A stretch of 20,975 bases of DNA from a virus: positions 1 through 20,975 of IMG/VR virus record IMGVR_UViG_3300034104_003606. One strand, written 5' to 3'. A model generated the notes under the pieces. The model saw only the letters and a program-made list of their open reading frames with translations. It was not told where the DNA came from and did no database searches. This document shows, one piece after another, positions 19,000 to 20,975 of the stretch (position 1 is the first letter of the stretch; each line of letters starts with the position of its first letter). The position numbers and the translations under genes are program-made.

Positions 19000-20597
19000 C
19001 TAATCTTTTTTTGCCGGATTTTGCTGGCGCATCGGAGCGAGGCTTTGCAGCAGGGAGAGAGCGCCGCCGCCAATCCACGCTTGAACGCTACTTTCAAGGC
19101 GCGACGCAAGGCGACGCCAACGCGCTTTCTCAGGTGTACCAAGCGGACCCGACCGCAGGCATGCAGGCGCAGAAATTTGCGCGCGAGCAACAGGACGACG
19201 ACATGGAGACGGTTGTCCGCGCGGCGCAGGTGTACTCGCAAACGCGGTCCCCACAGGCGTGGGCTTTTGTGCACAGCAAACTCTCGACCCGGCCGGAGTT
19301 CGCCGGGATGCCGGCTGATCTTTCGACACCGGAAGATCAAGAGGGGTCTTTGAAGTTCGCTAGCGCGCTGGTGAACTCTTTCGGCGGGAACGAGCAAAAC
19401 AATGTCCAGTCCCGGTTTATCAATGACCAAGGCGAAATGGTTGCATTGATGCGTGATGGGTCTACGCGCGTTGTCGGCAAAGCGGACCCGAGCATGCAAA
19501 TTCTTGAAGGCGATGGCGGGTTCTACGGAGTTGACCGCCGCAACCTGCGCGCCGCCCCGGTCCAGCTTGGCGGTGCTGCTCCGCCGCCCGCGCCTCAGGG
19601 GATGGATTACGGGCCGGAAGAAACTGACAACTACGTTCGAAGCATTCTCGGTCGCGCTGGAAGCCTAGACCCCAACTTGTCGCCAGAGCAGGCCGCTGAA
19701 GTTTTGCTCCCGCATCTGATACGGCAGGAAAGCGGAGGAAACCCTAACGCTGTTTCCCCAAAGGGCGCGCGTGGCCTTACGCAAGTTATGCCGGCGACGG
19801 GGCGCGATCCGGGTTTTGGCGTTACGCCGCTGCGGGATGGCTCCCCGGAAGAAAATGTAAGATTCGGCAGGGATTATTTGATTGCGATGCTTAGGCGCTA
19901 CCCGGGTCGTCCCGACTTGGCGCTTGCAGCCTATAATTCCGGGCCGGGCGCCGTTGACGCTCTAGCGTCCAATGCCCCGCCGGGCGCGCCGCCCCAGCAG
20001 CTACAGCCTAAGCCGCAGCAAATTTCCCCTGCCGAGCGCGAGCGTCTCGACATGGAGCGCGAGCGTTTAAAGTTGCAGCGGCAAGAGGCGGAGGCGCGCC
20101 GAACTGCAAACGCAGTGACGGGCAAAGCGCCTACGGAGGGCGAGCGCGCGGCCTTCGGCTACCTGCAAAGAATGGAGGCCGCAAGTCAGACGCTCTCGCA
20201 GGTCGAGGCGAAAGGCTATACGCCCGGCAGTTACCGGGATTACGTCGGCGCTAACAATGCTGGCCTTAGCGTGGTCGGGCCTCTTTTCAACCGGCTGCAG
20301 ACTCCGGAGGGGCAGCAGTACCGGCAGGCTCAAGAGGATTGGGTGAGAGCAAAGCTCAGGAAGGAGTCGGGCGCGGTCATTGGTGATGAAGAAATGGCGC
20401 GAGAAATTCGCGTTTACTTTCCGCAGCCCGGCGACAGTCCGTTGGTCCTTGCGCAGAAAGTGCAAGCGCGCAAGCAGGCGGAAGCGCAGTTGCGAAGCAT
20501 GGCCGGGCGGGCGGTCCCGCCGCAGGCCGCGCAGCCATCCGCGCCAACATCCGACGATGAAGATGACGCGCTGATTCGCAAGTATCTGGGGCGCTGA
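18996..20597 (+). CDS. Ejection protein with lytic transglycosylase (SLT) domain
   Basis: 533 residues; ATG 18996 overlaps the previous stop by 4 bp and is preferred over an upstream in-frame start at 18954. An N-terminal helical part (1-200) and a Pro-rich linker lead to an SLT domain at about 236-325. In it, LIRQESGGNPNAVSPKGARG contains the catalytic E245, GLTQVMP is the second motif, and ALAAYNSGPGAV (309-320) the third. It should cut peptidoglycan glycan strands during DNA entry. A charged coiled coil (about 345-380) and a C-terminal helical region follow, with a final DDEDDALIRKYLGR. P22 ejection proteins (gp7, gp20, gp16) do the same job; the SLT fusion is as in T7-like gp16 and others. 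Confidence 0.88.
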   Translation: MTNLFLPDFAGASERGFAAGRERRRQSTLERYFQGATQGDANALSQVYQADPTAGMQAQKFAREQQDDDMETVVRAAQVYSQTRSPQAWAFVHSKLSTRPEFAGMPADLSTPEDQEGSLKFASALVNSFGGNEQNNVQSRFINDQGEMVALMRDGSTRVVGKADPSMQILEGDGGFYGVDRRNLRAAPVQLGGAAPPPAPQGMDYGPEETDNYVRSILGRAGSLDPNLSPEQAAEVLLPHLIRQESGGNPNAVSPKGARGLTQVMPATGRDPGFGVTPLRDGSPEENVRFGRDYLIAMLRRYPGRPDLALAAYNSGPGAVDALASNAPPGAPPQQLQPKPQQISPAERERLDMERERLKLQRQEAEARRTANAVTGKAPTEGERAAFGYLQRMEAASQTLSQVEAKGYTPGSYRDYVGANNAGLSVVGPLFNRLQTPEGQQYRQAQEDWVRAKLRKESGAVIGDEEMAREIRVYFPQPGDSPLVLAQKVQARKQAEAQLRSMAGRAVPPQAAQPSAPTSDDEDDALIRKYLGR

Positions 20598-20598
20598 C

Positions 20599-20975
20599 AT
20601 GGCTGACTACTCGCGGGAAGAACTCATGCAGGCGCTAAGGTCCGCGGATGCTGCCGGAGACACGAAGGCAGCGACTGCAATTGCCCGTCGTCTTGACGCG
20701 ATGCGTCGCCCCGACTTTAGCAATGTGCAGACCACGGTGCGCTCTAGGGCCAAGCCTAAGACTGTCGCGCAGTTGACCGGCGTCTCAGATCGCGCCCTTG
20801 CCCCGACAACTGGGATGTCACCTGCTGCCCGCGCATTTACGGCATTCGACAAGTCGATGTCTGATGCCGGTCGCGGCGTGAAACAGGTGGCGACCCGCGC
20901 CGGAATGCTTGGGCTTGGTCTGCAGGCCGGTCTTATGAACCGCCTTGGGCTGGACGGAAACGAGGTAGTCCGCCG
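20599..20975 (+). CDS. Ejection-type virion protein, 3' end outside window
   Basis: An ATG one base after the previous stop opens a frame of 125 codons that runs off the window. The start MADYSREELMQALRSADAAG, followed by a helical ARRLDAMRRPDF, is a pattern often seen at the N-terminus of large internal virion or ejection proteins. The following part is Ala/Thr/Arg-rich (PAARAFTAFDKSMSDAG) and then a Gly/Leu-rich helix (AGMLGLGLQAGLMNRLG) that may associate with membrane. By position it should be the next ejection protein, possibly a very large one. Confidence 0.7.
   Translation, partial: MADYSREELMQALRSADAAGDTKAATAIARRLDAMRRPDFSNVQTTVRSRAKPKTVAQLTGVSDRALAPTTGMSPAARAFTAFDKSMSDAGRGVKQVATRAGMLGLGLQAGLMNRLGLDGNEVVR

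Noticed and set aside
1-20975. CRISPR array, insertion sequence, integrase or attachment site
   Set aside because: No regularly spaced repeats, no transposase or recombinase motifs and no duplicated tRNA end that would mark an attachment site.

Overview
The window is a stretch of a tailed-phage genome (or prophage) with a P22-like short-tailed virion. The evidence is an uninterrupted late-gene order: small and large terminase, P22-type portal (about 740 residues), scaffold, P22-type coat, gp4-like head-tail adaptor, gp10-like DNA stabilization protein, then ejection proteins, one carrying a lytic transglycosylase (SLT) domain. The DNA looks GC-rich and every supported gene is on the + strand, so a high-GC proteobacterial host is likely. 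I cannot name the host. No integrase or repressor is visible, so lysogeny is undecided.

Region 1 (1-4361) is a compact accessory operon of about 17 small genes, most joined by 4-bp ATGA/GTGA overlaps. Recognisable members are a Lar-like restriction-alleviation protein, a NinB-like recombination protein, a YbcO/DUF1364-type putative nuclease and a VRR-NUC nuclease. Several Cys-rich mini-proteins are present, including a tandem duplicated pair.

Region 2 (4362-5281, about 920 bp) has no credible protein gene. It holds one canonical tRNA-Pro(TGG) with encoded CCA, surrounded by several tRNA-like elements. Most of these have an excellent T arm, but their acceptor, D or anticodon parts are broken, rearranged or non-canonical. 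It also holds long inverted repeats. It ends in a strongly folded leader (5177-5267) before a cupin-like hypothetical gene (5282-5686), which is closed by a strong intrinsic terminator.

Region 3 (5830-8120) begins with a candidate promoter and a proline-rich 35-residue peptide coupled to a T7-lysozyme-type amidase. Small membrane proteins (holin or spanin candidates) and two hypothetical genes follow.

Region 4 (8141-20975) is the packaging, head, tail and ejection block. Two genes not in P22 order (a beta-rich putative decoration protein and a small charged protein) lie between portal and scaffold. The scaffold leader contains two hairpins, the second holding the Shine-Dalgarno, and the coat/gp4 junction carries alternative hairpins. 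The window ends inside another ejection-type gene.

Together the genes suggest an early/middle accessory operon, a tRNA/RNA locus, a terminator and late control point, then a late operon that lyses the host, packages DNA and builds a P22-like particle.
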